Shown here piece by piece: positions 17,999 through 27,776 of a DNA stretch of 64,000 nucleotides. This DNA comes from Calditrichota bacterium (GTDB lineage Bacteria; Zhuqueibacterota; Zhuqueibacteria; Zhuqueibacterales; Geothermadaptataceae): contig QQUE01000008.1 of the NCBI GenBank assembly GCA_008501765.1, positions 62,001 through 126,000 on the forward strand, in the 5' to 3' direction. The notes beneath the pieces were generated by a model. It saw only the letters and a list, made by a program, of their open reading frames with translations, was not told the origin of the DNA and searched no databases. Each line of letters opens with the position of its first letter. Position 1 is the stretch's first letter. Both the position numbers and the translations under genes were made by a program.

Positions 17999-18253
17999 AT
18001 GAAAGTCGATGTATTGTTTTTTGCAATTTTAAGGGATATCTCACAGTCGGACAAAATAGAAATGGAACTTGATAACGAGATGACGATTGCTGAGTTTTTT
18101 ACCCAATTATGTGAGACTTTCCCCAAATTGGAAAAATATGCGAGCATCGTGAGTTTTGCGATAAATAGTGAATATTGTGACAGAACACAAATGATCCATG
18201 ATGGTGATGAGATTGCATTGATTCCGCCGATTTCCGGGGGAAATTATGGTTGA
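17999..18253 (+). CDS. moaD: Molybdopterin synthase small subunit, with a 3-residue tail after Gly-Gly
   Basis: The 84-residue protein has the MoaD ubiquitin-like pattern: MKVDVLFFAILRDIS, MTIAEFFTQL, VSFAINSEYCD, and DGDEIALIPPISGG. In standard MoaD the chain ends at the Gly-Gly whose carboxylate is activated by MoeB and carries sulfur. Here the frame continues with Asn-Tyr-Gly before TGA. The gene overlaps moaE by 8 bp, so the tail is shared with the start of moaE. The tail must be removed, or the protein is unusual. Loss of one G in the GGGGG run at 18236-18240 would join it to moaE in frame. Confidence 0.85.
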   Translation: MKVDVLFFAILRDISQSDKIEMELDNEMTIAEFFTQLCETFPKLEKYASIVSFAINSEYCDRTQMIHDGDEIALIPPISGGNYG

Positions 18254-18668
18254 AATCACCGATAAAAAAATCGATGTGGATGCGCTGTTGAAAAATACCG
18301 AAAATCCGGCAACAGGCGGTGTTGCTATTTTTATAGGCCGGGTCCGAAACCATGCTCACGGCAAAATTGTTGAAAAAATGGAGTATTTCGGATACGAAAA
18401 AATGGCAATTTTTGAACTTGAAAAAATTGAGGCGGAAGCCCGGCAAAAGTGGCCGGTCCGCGAAATGGCCATTGTACACCGGCTCGGGATGCAGCACATT
18501 GGCGATGCCAGTGTGGTTATCGCTGTTTCCTGTGACCACCGTGCCGATGCCTTTGATGCCTGCCGATTTGTGATCGATACGCTTAAAAAAACAGTCCCAA
18601 TCTGGAAAAAAGAATACGGCCCCAATGGTGAGGAGTGGGTTGACGGCGAGATCCCGCAACCGGAATAA
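18246..18668 (+). CDS. moaE: Molybdopterin synthase large subunit
   Basis: The 140-residue protein has the MoaE signature: TGGVAIFIGRVRNHAHGK, MEYFGYEKMA, VHRLGMQHIGDASVVIAVS, then KKTVPIWKKEYGPNGEEW with the conserved lysines around the active site. It converts precursor Z to molybdopterin using sulfur from MoaD thiocarboxylate. Translation is coupled to moaD through the overlap. No other molybdenum-cofactor gene is in the window. Confidence 0.93.
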   Translation: MVEITDKKIDVDALLKNTENPATGGVAIFIGRVRNHAHGKIVEKMEYFGYEKMAIFELEKIEAEARQKWPVREMAIVHRLGMQHIGDASVVIAVSCDHRADAFDACRFVIDTLKKTVPIWKKEYGPNGEEWVDGEIPQPE

Positions 18669-18740
18669 TGTTTGGTTGTTTTGTTGTATTAATTCTCATT
18701 GTTCAAAATTATTGTCAGTCATTGACGTTACGAATAAGCC

Positions 18741-18817
18741 GTCATTCCCGAGTGTTTTTATCGGGAATCTACCCATGATGTTGGCATGGATTCCCACTTG
18801 AAGCATGCGGGAATGAC
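18741..18817. repeat. Dispersed GTCATTCCCG...CGGGAATGAC repeat, copy 1
   Basis: The element has terminal inverted repeats GTCATTCCCG and CGGGAATGAC, with an inner hairpin TCCCGAGTGTTTTTATCGGGA. A second copy lies at 58333-58409. It sits in the 279-bp gap between moaE and the UPF0173 gene, where nothing else is seen. Confidence 0.75.
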
Positions 18818-18947
18818 AAAGTGAGTACATATTCAGTAGAATTAATCATTTTGTAAAAAGTATTACTATAAAATCTACGTGGATGGAGACAGGACACCAA
18901 AATCTTTGTTTAACTCTCAAATTCAAATTATTTAGCTGGAGGATGCT

Positions 18948-19634
18948 ATGAATATTACATTTCAGGGACATTCATGCTTTACCGTTGAAATCGGTGAGTA
19001 CAGGCTGATAATCGATCCTTTTTTAACGGGGAATCCCATTGCGAAGCTCAAGCCGGAAGAAGTAAAATGCGATTTTATTATTGTCACACATGGCCACGGC
19101 GACCATATCGGTGATACATTTGCACTGGCAAAAGCCAACAATGCGATGGTGATTTCAAATTTTGAGATTGTAACCTATTGCCAGCAAAATGGTCTGGAAA
19201 ATGTTCATGCGATGCATATTGGCGGCGCCCATGAATTCCCGTTTGGCCGGGTGAAATTTACCATTGCCCACCATGGAAGCTGTTTCACAACGGATGACGA
19301 AATAATTTATCTTGGCAATCCTATGGGTGTTTTGCTTTCTGCTAATGGTAAAACTTTGTATCATTCTGGCGATACAGGCCTTTTTCTCGACATGCAACTG
19401 ATCGGCGAAATGAATAAAATCGACACAGCCTTGCTCCCGATCGGCGACAATTTTACCATGGGAATCGAAGACGCGGTGAAAGCTGTGGAGCTTCTCAACC
19501 CACGCGTGACTATTCCCATGCATTACAATACGTTTGATCTGATAAATCAGGATGCCAGTAAATTTATTTCCAAACTGGCAGATAAAGGACGTCAGGCACA
19601 TGTTTTAAATGTTGGCGATTCTTATGAATTTTAA
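18948..19634 (+). CDS. UPF0173 metal-dependent hydrolase
   Basis: The 228-residue protein is a short member of the metallo-beta-lactamase superfamily, UPF0173 (YtkL/YtnP-like). It shows VTHGHGDHIGDTFALAK for the zinc site, AHHGSC, HSGDTGLFLDM, and the closing PMHYNTFDLI. The family lacks an agreed substrate. TGGAGG at 18938-18943 precedes the ATG by 4 bases. It is not in an obvious operon: a terminator-like hairpin follows at 19692. Confidence 0.88.
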   Translation: MNITFQGHSCFTVEIGEYRLIIDPFLTGNPIAKLKPEEVKCDFIIVTHGHGDHIGDTFALAKANNAMVISNFEIVTYCQQNGLENVHAMHIGGAHEFPFGRVKFTIAHHGSCFTTDDEIIYLGNPMGVLLSANGKTLYHSGDTGLFLDMQLIGEMNKIDTALLPIGDNFTMGIEDAVKAVELLNPRVTIPMHYNTFDLINQDASKFISKLADKGRQAHVLNVGDSYEF

Positions 19635-19691
19635 TTGAGTTTCATAATTTTATTTAGTGCTCCAACCGCAGTTTTTAGTCGATAATTACAG

Positions 19692-19735
19692 GAAGAGCAT
19701 CAATTCAAAAAGTGCCGGATTGATGCTTCTTTTAT
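19692..19735 (+). terminator. Terminator after the UPF0173 gene
   Basis: AAGAGCATCAAT and ATTGATGCTTCTT form a 12-bp stem with one bulge and a 14-base loop, followed by TTTTAT. It lies about 60 bp after the UPF0173 stop and before dapF. Confidence 0.6.
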
Positions 19736-19888
19736 ACCAGTCTTCTTTCTTCGAAACAAATCTTTTGACACTAATTCTTTTGACTTTCACCTCTTGCTTT
19801 TCTATATTTTACAATCGACGAAAACACTTGAAAAATATTAAATTTATCAAATCAAATTACCTATAAACGAGTATTCGCGGAGTTGTTT

Positions 19889-20695
19889 TTGACGAAAATT
19901 GGATTCACAAAATTAAGCGCTACCGGCAATGATTTTATACTCATTGACAATCGCCAAAAGATAATGTTCGGGAATGAATATGATTTAATTCGTAAAATCT
20001 GTTCGCGTCGAACGGGCATTGGGGCAGATGGCGTGTTGCTCATCGAAGAGAGCGTAGAAAATGATTTCAAGATGCGCTATTATAATGCAGACGGATTTGA
20101 AGCAGAGATGTGTGGCAACGGTGCCCGGGCCTGTGCCTATTATTCCGATAAAAATGGCATCGCACGGTCCCAAATGACATTTGAAGTGAGTGGCGCCCAT
20201 TATTCGGCACATGTGGATGGGGCCTTTATTTCGTTATTAATGCAAAAACCGGAAAACCTAAATCTGCACCCGGCAGCGCTGGAATCCACCGATTTTCAGG
20301 AAGGTGGCTATCTTGTTTTGGGTGTCCCGCACTACGTGTTGTTTGCTGATAGAATTCAGGAAATAGATGTCGAAAAAGTTGGATCGTATTATTGCGAACA
20401 TCCAGAATTTAAACCTCGAAAAACCAATGTTAATTTTGTGTCGCAACAGAATGGCAAAATTCAGATTCGTACATTTGAGCGCGGTGTCAATGAAGAAACT
20501 TTATCATGTGGAACCGGAACCGTCTCTTCGGCTATAATTCTTAATATGGTTCGAAAAAAAACATATCCAATGGATTTTGAAACGGCGGGAGGCCCGCTTC
20601 GCGTAGACTTTGACGTGACCTCGGGAAGGTATTTACTGCAAGGCACCGTGACCGAAGTTTATACCGGCTCTTTTCAAATGGAAAATTTTAGCTGA
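19889..20695 (+). CDS. dapF: Diaminopimelate epimerase
   Basis: The 268-residue protein converts LL- to meso-diaminopimelate for lysine and peptidoglycan synthesis. Both catalytic cysteines are present, in EMCGNGARACAYYS and LSCGTGTVSSA, along with the N-terminal KLSATGNDFILID. The start is a TTG at 19889, six bases after GGAG at 19879-19882; a TTG at 19883 directly abuts that site and cannot use it. Length is typical of the family. Confidence 0.93.
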   Translation: MTKIGFTKLSATGNDFILIDNRQKIMFGNEYDLIRKICSRRTGIGADGVLLIEESVENDFKMRYYNADGFEAEMCGNGARACAYYSDKNGIARSQMTFEVSGAHYSAHVDGAFISLLMQKPENLNLHPAALESTDFQEGGYLVLGVPHYVLFADRIQEIDVEKVGSYYCEHPEFKPRKTNVNFVSQQNGKIQIRTFERGVNEETLSCGTGTVSSAIILNMVRKKTYPMDFETAGGPLRVDFDVTSGRYLLQGTVTEVYTGSFQMENFS

Positions 20696-20742
20696 ATAAC
20701 AAGATTCATGAACAGATTAAGTGGTGACAGGTAAATAAAGAT

Positions 20743-21855
20743 ATGGGATTTCGATCACAACCGAAAATTGATTTCAAATCGAATGATAAACCGCGGATAT
20801 TAATCTGCCGGTTTCGTCATTTGGGTGATGTGATTGTATCAACCCCGCTTATTCAGCAAATCCGCAAAAGTTATCCCGACGCACATATTGCCTATTTAAC
20901 CGAAGAGAAGTTTGCCCCAATTCTGGAGCGAAATCCATATCTTAATCAAATCATCCCGGCCACTTTACACCGAAATCCTTTTGAAAGCCACCGTGCCGCT
21001 TTTCGGCGTCAAATCGCGTTGATAGCCTCCTTGCGCGCTGGCGAATTTGATTTGATTATCGATTTGTTTGGTAGCTTCCGCTCTGCTCTCTATGCTTTTC
21101 TTTCGGGTGCCGAATTTCGTGTCGGCGGCAATCCAAAGGCTGAACGCATGTTTTATACGCACTTTCAAAACCATAAAGCTCCACAGGAAAGTATCGTTGA
21201 ACGATATTTAAATTCTTTGAAATTTATGGGTATTAAAATAAAAACCCAGCCACCTGAAATTTTTATTACGAAAGATGAGCGGAATTCTGCCTACCATTAT
21301 TTGCGCAGCAAGGGACTTGATCCGGAACAACCAATAATTGGATTGCATCCCGGGGCGACTTGGCCAACAAAAATTTGGGATTACACCAATTATTCGCAAT
21401 TGGCGCAAAAGCTATCCCAGGCTGGATTGCAGGTTTATGTCACCTGCCGGCCCGGTGAAGAAAACATCACGAAAAAAATTGCTGGTGGATGGATTGGCCC
21501 GGTTATAATTGGGGATATTCTGCCCGTGCGCGAATTGGCGGCAGTAATCAAGCATTTTTTCATCCATGTTGCAAATGACTGCGGCGTCATGCATTTGAGC
21601 GCCTCGATTGGAACACCGACCTTTGGTATTTTCGGGCCGGGTGAGCCGCACGTGTGGTTCCCCTACGCTTTGAAAGACGGGCACAAAGCATTTTGGCAGG
21701 AAATGGATTGCCGACCCTGTTTTACAAAAGAATGCTCCAAAGGCAACGGCGCTTGTTTGAAAGCGATCGACCACAATGATGTATTGGATGAAATTATCAG
21801 GCAAGTTAAAAAGCACAAACAAAGTGATAGTTCACAACTTCTCGGGGAAGATTAG
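20743..21855 (+). CDS. Heptosyltransferase-type glycosyltransferase, family 9
   Basis: The 370-residue protein has the GT9 pattern. The N-terminal domain reads ILICRFRHLGDVIVSTPLI and DLIIDLFGSFRSAL; the C-terminal GT-B donor domain reads IIGLHPGATWPTKIWD and VANDCGVMHLSASIGTPTFG with IFGPGEPHVWFP. GT9 enzymes add heptose or related sugars to lipopolysaccharide core, so this marks an outer membrane with glycolipid. The sensor kinase gene follows 23 bp later. Confidence 0.9.
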   Translation: MGFRSQPKIDFKSNDKPRILICRFRHLGDVIVSTPLIQQIRKSYPDAHIAYLTEEKFAPILERNPYLNQIIPATLHRNPFESHRAAFRRQIALIASLRAGEFDLIIDLFGSFRSALYAFLSGAEFRVGGNPKAERMFYTHFQNHKAPQESIVERYLNSLKFMGIKIKTQPPEIFITKDERNSAYHYLRSKGLDPEQPIIGLHPGATWPTKIWDYTNYSQLAQKLSQAGLQVYVTCRPGEENITKKIAGGWIGPVIIGDILPVRELAAVIKHFFIHVANDCGVMHLSASIGTPTFGIFGPGEPHVWFPYALKDGHKAFWQEMDCRPCFTKECSKGNGACLKAIDHNDVLDEIIRQVKKHKQSDSSQLLGED

Positions 21856-21878
21856 GCTGAAAAGCAATTCTCAAATTT

Positions 21879-23243
21879 ATGAATAAAACACGACCATCTT
21901 TCCGGAATCTGCTCACCAATAAATGGACGGTAATTTCATCATTAAGCACCCTCACTTTTTTTATTATCCTGAGTAATTTATTGATCAACCGGTCTTTTAT
22001 TGATGAAATAACAGCGATAATTGATGAGGAGCTGGGTGGGCGTCTCGGCTTGATCGCCACAAAAATTGCTGAAAATATCGAATATGATATTGTTCTCGAA
22101 AATTTACCATCCTCTTTTGAAACGCTTTCTCCCAACGATTTAATTTTTATGAACGGCATTCTCGAAACTGAACAGCGGCAGAATGATTTGCAGGCTATTG
22201 CCATTGTAGATCGCCATTTTCGCACCATCATTTCCTATCCTGCTATATATTTGCGCGGTGAGCCTGTTACGCATTTGGCAAGTGACAGTTTGATTTTTGG
22301 GAAGGCCCTGCAAGGAACAACGGCCATTTCAAAGATGTATTCGGTCAGTGACAATTACTTCAAAACAGCTTATGCACCATTGAAAAATGAATTTGGGACG
22401 ATCATCGGCGTGGTAATTGTTGACGCATCAGCTCGTCATTTCAATACGATACGCGGTTTCCAGCGCTCTTTAAACTGGGGTTTATTATTCACATTTTTAA
22501 TTTTCCTGATTGCTATCGCATTTATTTACTGGGTTGTCACGCAATACACCCAGTTGCACCTTTCGGTGCAGCGAAACCAGCGGCTGGCCTCGATGGGGCA
22601 AATGGCAGCCACCGTCGCACATGAAATACGCAATCCCCTTGGAATCATTAAAAGCACGGCAGAGGTGATTAAATCACGCTATGAAAAAGAAAACAGGGCA
22701 GATGAATTGATCGATTTTATTCCTGCCGAAGTGGACAGACTCAATCGCTTGATAACGGATTTCTTAACTTTTGCCCGCGATCGGGAGTTGCAACTGCAAA
22801 AGACTGATTTCCATGCGTCGATCGAAAAAATTGTGCACGTTCTGCAGCAGGACTACCAGGATGAAGCGATCAAGATTCAGCTTGAAACAGCTTTTGACGG
22901 GCTGAATGTGGAACATGATTTGGACGGAATAAAGCAAGTAATGATAAACCTGATTCAAAACGCGGCACAGGCTATGGAAAATAAAGGCATAATATCGGTG
23001 TCACTTGATGTTATATCTAAGTGGGGGAAAAGGTATGTACGAATTCAGGTTGGAGACTCCGGCCCCGGGATTGCAGAACCGGAACGGATTTTTGAACCGT
23101 TTTTTACCACAAAAACCAGTGGTAGCGGCCTGGGATTGGCCGTAACGCAGCAAATTATATTGAAACATCAGGGACGGATTGATGTCGAAAACAAGCCTGA
23201 AGGTGGTGCAGTATTTACAATTACACTCCCTGTTGCGCAATAA
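21879..23243 (+). CDS. Membrane sensor histidine kinase
   Basis: The 454-residue protein has a transmembrane helix at about 14-32, an extracytoplasmic PAS-like sensing region of about 150 residues, a second helix at about 195-215, and a cytoplasmic kinase. The phospho-acceptor motif is VAHEIRNPLGI near residue 247. ATP-binding motifs are NLIQNAAQAM (N box), VGDSGPGI (G1) and TTKTSGSGLGLAV (F/G2). No response regulator gene is adjacent, so its partner is elsewhere. The signal is unknown. Confidence 0.9.
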   Translation: MNKTRPSFRNLLTNKWTVISSLSTLTFFIILSNLLINRSFIDEITAIIDEELGGRLGLIATKIAENIEYDIVLENLPSSFETLSPNDLIFMNGILETEQRQNDLQAIAIVDRHFRTIISYPAIYLRGEPVTHLASDSLIFGKALQGTTAISKMYSVSDNYFKTAYAPLKNEFGTIIGVVIVDASARHFNTIRGFQRSLNWGLLFTFLIFLIAIAFIYWVVTQYTQLHLSVQRNQRLASMGQMAATVAHEIRNPLGIIKSTAEVIKSRYEKENRADELIDFIPAEVDRLNRLITDFLTFARDRELQLQKTDFHASIEKIVHVLQQDYQDEAIKIQLETAFDGLNVEHDLDGIKQVMINLIQNAAQAMENKGIISVSLDVISKWGKRYVRIQVGDSGPGIAEPERIFEPFFTTKTSGSGLGLAVTQQIILKHQGRIDVENKPEGGAVFTITLPVAQ

Positions 23244-23333
23244 ATTAGTAAAAAAATAGCAGATTTTAAATTACATATTTTACAATAATCCGGTAAGTGT
23301 GATCAGATTTTTTGAAACGGAGTCATCTTTCGA

Positions 23334-26300
23334 ATGTTAGTTAAATTATATACAACTTTGCTGCTTTTTGTGTCCCTGAGTTCACCACTCGCTGCACAAG
23401 GGTTTGGGAAAAATAAAATCCAATACGATTATCAGCGATGGCACTATATTCAATCGAAGCACTATGATATTTACTATTACGATGGTGGTTTGCCTGCTGC
23501 AGAATTTACAGCGGCGGTCGCGGAATCAGCTTACGTGCATATCAGCAAGGTCATTGGATACAAAATGCAGGCTCGCTCTGTCATTATTCTGTATAATTCC
23601 CATAACGATTTCGAAGAGACGAACCTGAGCTCACAAATTCAGGATGAGTCTGTGGGGGGCTTTACCGAATTTTTTAAAAACCGGGTGACATTGCCATACG
23701 ACGGATCTGCCGAAGGATTTCGCCACGTGATTCATCATGAATTGACGCATGCTTTGCAATTGCAGTTTTTTTACGGCACCGGGCCGGGATCAATCATTAC
23801 AGGAATCACCGGTTTTATGCTGCCATCCTGGTTTGCTGAGGGAAGCGCGGAATATTTTTCCCGGCGGTGGGACTCCGAAAGCGACAATTTTATTCGTGAT
23901 GCTGTTCTGTCAAATTATTTGCAACCCATCCCATTTTTAAATGGATTCCTGGCCTATAAAGGCGGCCAGGCCTTTCTCTATTGGGTTGAAAGAAAATATG
24001 GCATCGGCAAAATTGCCCAGCTCAATCGTGTGCTGAAGCAGCAAAAAAATGTTGAGCGCACGTTTAAAACCGTCTTCGGAATGACGCAAATGGAGTTGAC
24101 CAAAGTCTGGCACGAAGACATGAAGGAATTGTATTGGCCGGAAATCGCCTCCCGGCAAAAACCGGTAGATTTTGCAGAAGCAGTCACAGATCATCAAAAA
24201 GATATTAATTTTGTCAATAATAGCCCTGCGCTGAGCCCGGATGGCAGCCGGCTTGCCTATTTAAGCGATAACAACGGTGCGTTTTACATTCACGTCCTTT
24301 CGACCGTCGACGGAAAAAAAGCGAAGAAATTAATTGGCGGACAAAAAGAAAACACCCTGGAAGAATTTAAATGGTTGCGGCCAGGCATCTCCTGGTCTCC
24401 GGATGGTCAGGAAATCGTTTTTGCCGCCAAGGCCGGACACGATGATGTCCTTTATATTGTGGATTCATTTACCGGCAAAAAGATTAAAAAACTGGTTCGA
24501 CCAGAATTAAATGGCGTTTGGTCACCGGCCTGGTCGCCACAGGGAAATTTAATCGCATTTATGGGCACCTCCCGCGGACAAAGCGATATTTATACCTGGG
24601 ATATTGAAAATAATGCGGTTAGAAATTTGACCGATGACCGGTTTTCAGACCTGGAACCTGCATGGTCTCCCGATGGCAAAATAATCGCATTTACCTCGGA
24701 TCGCAGCGTTTATTCGCCGCAAGATAGGGATCGTATTTTACCTGCCGGATCTTTCGATAATACAGATATTTATATTATTTCAAAAGACGGTGGGGAAATT
24801 GAGCAAATCACCACAGATCCGTACAGTGATAAATCGCCGGTTTTTTATGGTTCAGCAGATACATTGCTTTTTGTTTCCGATAGAAATGGCATCGATAATA
24901 TCTACGTGCATTTCATGTCCAGTGGATTAGAAAAACCGATGACAAATTTGATCAGCGGTGCAAATCAGCTGACGACCTCCGCAAATACAGAGCGGCTGGC
25001 GTTTACCAGTTTTTATGCGGGTGGATACGATATTTATTTAAGCAAGGATCCGTTTTCACTCAGCGATACTTTGAACTCGATACCACCGACAGCTTTTCGA
25101 AAAGACAGTGGTCTTAAATTCCGTGATTTTCCGGAGATATTTTTGGAAGACGCTGATTCAACCAGGCTTTCAAAAGAGCAGCGGCCATTTCGCAAATTTG
25201 TCTTTGATGATGATTTTAAGAAGAACAAATTTACTGAAAGCAGAAATTCTCTGACGGACAATGCCGAATTACCTGAAAATGAGCGTCTTTTGGCAAACGG
25301 TCAGTTTATCAAACGCCATTACACCCCCAAATTCACCCTCGATTATGTCGGTGGTTATGGCGGCTACGATCCATTTTGGGGTGTGCAAGGATATACGCAA
25401 TTTATTGTCAGCGATCTGCTTGGCAATCACCGTGTTGGCCTTGGATTAAATATAATCCGAAGTCTGGCAAATAGCGATGCGGTTGTGAGTTGGGCCTATT
25501 TGCCGCGGCGTTGGGATGTCGGACTGCAGGCATTTCATTTTTCAAATTATTATAATACGGGGCAGGGGATTGAACGCTTGCAGCACATGGGCGGGCAATT
25601 AAATCTGCAGTATCCCTTTAATCGGTTTAAACGGCTCGAATTGAATTTTGGCTACACTTATTTGCGCGAACAAAATCTGTTATACGATTTGCCTATAAAA
25701 ACAACGAAAGCGATCCCCTCCACTTTGGCTTTGGTTGCGGACAATACGGATTTTCGTTTTTATGGACCCTACTCGGGAACGCGGTATAAATTATCGTTTT
25801 TTGCCTCGCCGGACATCGCTTCTGACGTGCTGTCATTTTATACCGGCCTGATTGATTTCCGCCATTATATCCCGATTACGCGGGAATCAAACCTGGCTGT
25901 CCGCTTAAGCGGCGGGTACAGTGGTGGCCGTAATCCTTACCGCTTCATTCTGGGTGGCCAGGATAATTGGTTAAATTATGATTTTGCCCGCGGATTAAGT
26001 CGAATCGATATTACTGATTTCTACTTTAGCCAGATTACTACACCGTTGCGTGGTTATGATTATTATGAACAAGTTGGGACACGCTACTTTTTATTCAACG
26101 CCGAATTTCGATTTCCGCTTGTTGATTATTTTATTATGCGCTTTCCATTGCCACTTTGGATTACCAATATTCGCGGGGCAGCATTTACAGATATTGGTTC
26201 AGCGTGGGAAGACGAGTTCCGGGCATCGGAAAGGCTGCCATCCGGAAAACGGCGGTTAAAGGACGTGGCTTGGAGTTATGGCTGGGGATTTCGCGTAAAC

Positions 26301-26399
26301 CTGGGTATATTTCTACTCCGCATGGATGCCGCATGGCGTAGTGATATATTGCAGACAAGTAAACCAAATTATCTTTTTTCCATTGGCACAGATTTTTAA
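23334..26399 (+). CDS. Exported HExxH peptidase-like / PD40 propeller / beta-barrel protein
   Basis: The 1021-residue protein has four parts. Residues 1-22 are a signal peptide. Residues about 35-270 are a peptidase-MA-like domain with HHELTHALQLQ (HExxH at 135-139) and WFAEGSAEYF at 166-174 as the likely third ligand. Residues about 285-560 contain at least five TolB-type PD40 repeats, such as SPDGSRLAYLSD and WSPDGKIIAFTSDRS. Residues about 660-1021 are strand-rich with alternating aromatic residues and end in a C-terminal Phe (SIGTDF), as outer-membrane barrels do. This points to an outer-membrane protein with a large periplasmic part. Homologues are common in the FCB group with unknown roles. 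The GWxTD lipoprotein gene follows 1 bp later. Confidence 0.82.
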   Translation: MLVKLYTTLLLFVSLSSPLAAQGFGKNKIQYDYQRWHYIQSKHYDIYYYDGGLPAAEFTAAVAESAYVHISKVIGYKMQARSVIILYNSHNDFEETNLSSQIQDESVGGFTEFFKNRVTLPYDGSAEGFRHVIHHELTHALQLQFFYGTGPGSIITGITGFMLPSWFAEGSAEYFSRRWDSESDNFIRDAVLSNYLQPIPFLNGFLAYKGGQAFLYWVERKYGIGKIAQLNRVLKQQKNVERTFKTVFGMTQMELTKVWHEDMKELYWPEIASRQKPVDFAEAVTDHQKDINFVNNSPALSPDGSRLAYLSDNNGAFYIHVLSTVDGKKAKKLIGGQKENTLEEFKWLRPGISWSPDGQEIVFAAKAGHDDVLYIVDSFTGKKIKKLVRPELNGVWSPAWSPQGNLIAFMGTSRGQSDIYTWDIENNAVRNLTDDRFSDLEPAWSPDGKIIAFTSDRSVYSPQDRDRILPAGSFDNTDIYIISKDGGEIEQITTDPYSDKSPVFYGSADTLLFVSDRNGIDNIYVHFMSSGLEKPMTNLISGANQLTTSANTERLAFTSFYAGGYDIYLSKDPFSLSDTLNSIPPTAFRKDSGLKFRDFPEIFLEDADSTRLSKEQRPFRKFVFDDDFKKNKFTESRNSLTDNAELPENERLLANGQFIKRHYTPKFTLDYVGGYGGYDPFWGVQGYTQFIVSDLLGNHRVGLGLNIIRSLANSDAVVSWAYLPRRWDVGLQAFHFSNYYNTGQGIERLQHMGGQLNLQYPFNRFKRLELNFGYTYLREQNLLYDLPIKTTKAIPSTLALVADNTDFRFYGPYSGTRYKLSFFASPDIASDVLSFYTGLIDFRHYIPITRESNLAVRLSGGYSGGRNPYRFILGGQDNWLNYDFARGLSRIDITDFYFSQITTPLRGYDYYEQVGTRYFLFNAEFRFPLVDYFIMRFPLPLWITNIRGAAFTDIGSAWEDEFRASERLPSGKRRLKDVAWSYGWGFRVNLGIFLLRMDAAWRSDILQTSKPNYLFSIGTDF

Positions 26400-26400
26400 T

Positions 26401-27672
26401 ATGGACTACTCCGGTATGAAATTTCAAAATAGTGTAAATAAAATACTACTGCTGTTTATTGTGCTCACATTCACCGGCTGCAATCAGGGCAGATTAGCGC
26501 ATTTTAAACAGTTTTACTCGACTCGGCTAAACGCAGCCTACCACATCGCGACAGGCTCCGGGGAAAAGCCGGGCTTTGTAAAAATCATCTTTATCACAGA
26601 AGTGAAGTACAAAGATTTACTTTTCATTCAAACGGATTCAGTTTTTCGGGCCGAGGTGAAACTGACTCTCGCAGTGAATTCAACAAAAGATAAACTGAAG
26701 ACAAAAATACGTGATCGACAAAAAAAGATTGAAGTTGCCTCATTTCCCGAAGCCATTGGCGATGATAAATATGTGCGTTTTATCGAAGCAATCGAGGTCG
26801 AACCGGATGAATATAACGCCCGGGTGATGGTGACGGATGGCAATGCCAAAAGCCTTGGATTGTATTTGCACAAAATTGAGCTGACCGAGATTGGGAAACC
26901 ATTAACGGTTTTTGATCCGGTACTCGTTCAGGATTCGCTGGCGATGTTAAGTCAGGAAAGCATCGTTCCGCTTGATCAAAAAGTATATTCAAAGCCGATT
27001 TTTGCTATGCTTCAGATTGCAGGAATTGAGCCAGAAGAGGAATTAGTGCTCGATTATAATGTTCGTGATCATCAGAAAAAAATCTTCTTTAAAAATCAAA
27101 TATCCACAAGGTGCTCGACCTCCGTGGGTAATTTTTGGCTGCGGCTTTCTCCGGAAAATATCGCGCTTGGCGCCTCGACTCTGCATATCTCAGCATCGCA
27201 GGGAACTGCCAGCGATTCGAGTAAAATCCGGCTGTATTCTCAATACAATTTCACCGACAAGCAATTGCAAAATATCTCCTTTCTGGTCGAACCGCTCAAG
27301 TTAATAATGCCAAAAAATGAATGGAAAGCGTTGAGCAAAGCGGAAGGTGAAGAACAGAACAATTTGTTCAAGAAATTTTGGAAGGATCGCAATCCGGATA
27401 AACACAGTGATAAAAATATGTTGCTGGAAGAATTTTTTTACCGTGTGGAAGATGCCAATAGACGTTTCCGGTTTGGCTCGATGGATGGGTGGCGCACGGA
27501 CCGCGGTCGAATTTACCTCATCAACGGCCCGCCGGATAACGTCCGGCACCAGTATAGCCAATCCCGGCAGGCGGTTTACGAAATTTGGGAATACCGGGAA
27601 CAGGGTATAACCTATTATTTTCGTGATGATTATGGCAATGGAGATTATCGGTTGATGACCGGCATTCTGTAG
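26401..27672 (+). CDS. GWxTD-domain lipoprotein
   Basis: The protein has a lipoprotein signal peptide (LTFTGC lipobox) and a long beta-rich body. Near residue 355 it has RFGSMDGWRTDRGRIYLING with PPD following, the GWxTD motif of a domain found mainly in Bacteroidetes, Ignavibacteria, Calditrichota and related lineages. The function of the domain is not known. Either ATG 26401 or ATG 26416 could be used; the second gives a tighter signal peptide. A longer frame starting inside the preceding barrel gene is unlikely. The 1-bp spacing from the barrel gene makes joint transcription likely. Confidence 0.85.
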   Translation: MDYSGMKFQNSVNKILLLFIVLTFTGCNQGRLAHFKQFYSTRLNAAYHIATGSGEKPGFVKIIFITEVKYKDLLFIQTDSVFRAEVKLTLAVNSTKDKLKTKIRDRQKKIEVASFPEAIGDDKYVRFIEAIEVEPDEYNARVMVTDGNAKSLGLYLHKIELTEIGKPLTVFDPVLVQDSLAMLSQESIVPLDQKVYSKPIFAMLQIAGIEPEEELVLDYNVRDHQKKIFFKNQISTRCSTSVGNFWLRLSPENIALGASTLHISASQGTASDSSKIRLYSQYNFTDKQLQNISFLVEPLKLIMPKNEWKALSKAEGEEQNNLFKKFWKDRNPDKHSDKNMLLEEFFYRVEDANRRFRFGSMDGWRTDRGRIYLINGPPDNVRHQYSQSRQAVYEIWEYREQGITYYFRDDYGNGDYRLMTGIL

Positions 27673-27776
27673 AAATACGCCACCACCAGGGTACAAATTG
27701 TCCCCGGTTTCTCACCTTTGAACGGATTGTGACGATATTCTGAGCAAAATTGCTGTGGAATTAAAGCGAGTAAAAA

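Noticed and set aside
19657-19866. 69-codon hydrophobic frame
   Set aside because: It spans the terminator after the UPF0173 gene and has no ribosome binding site.
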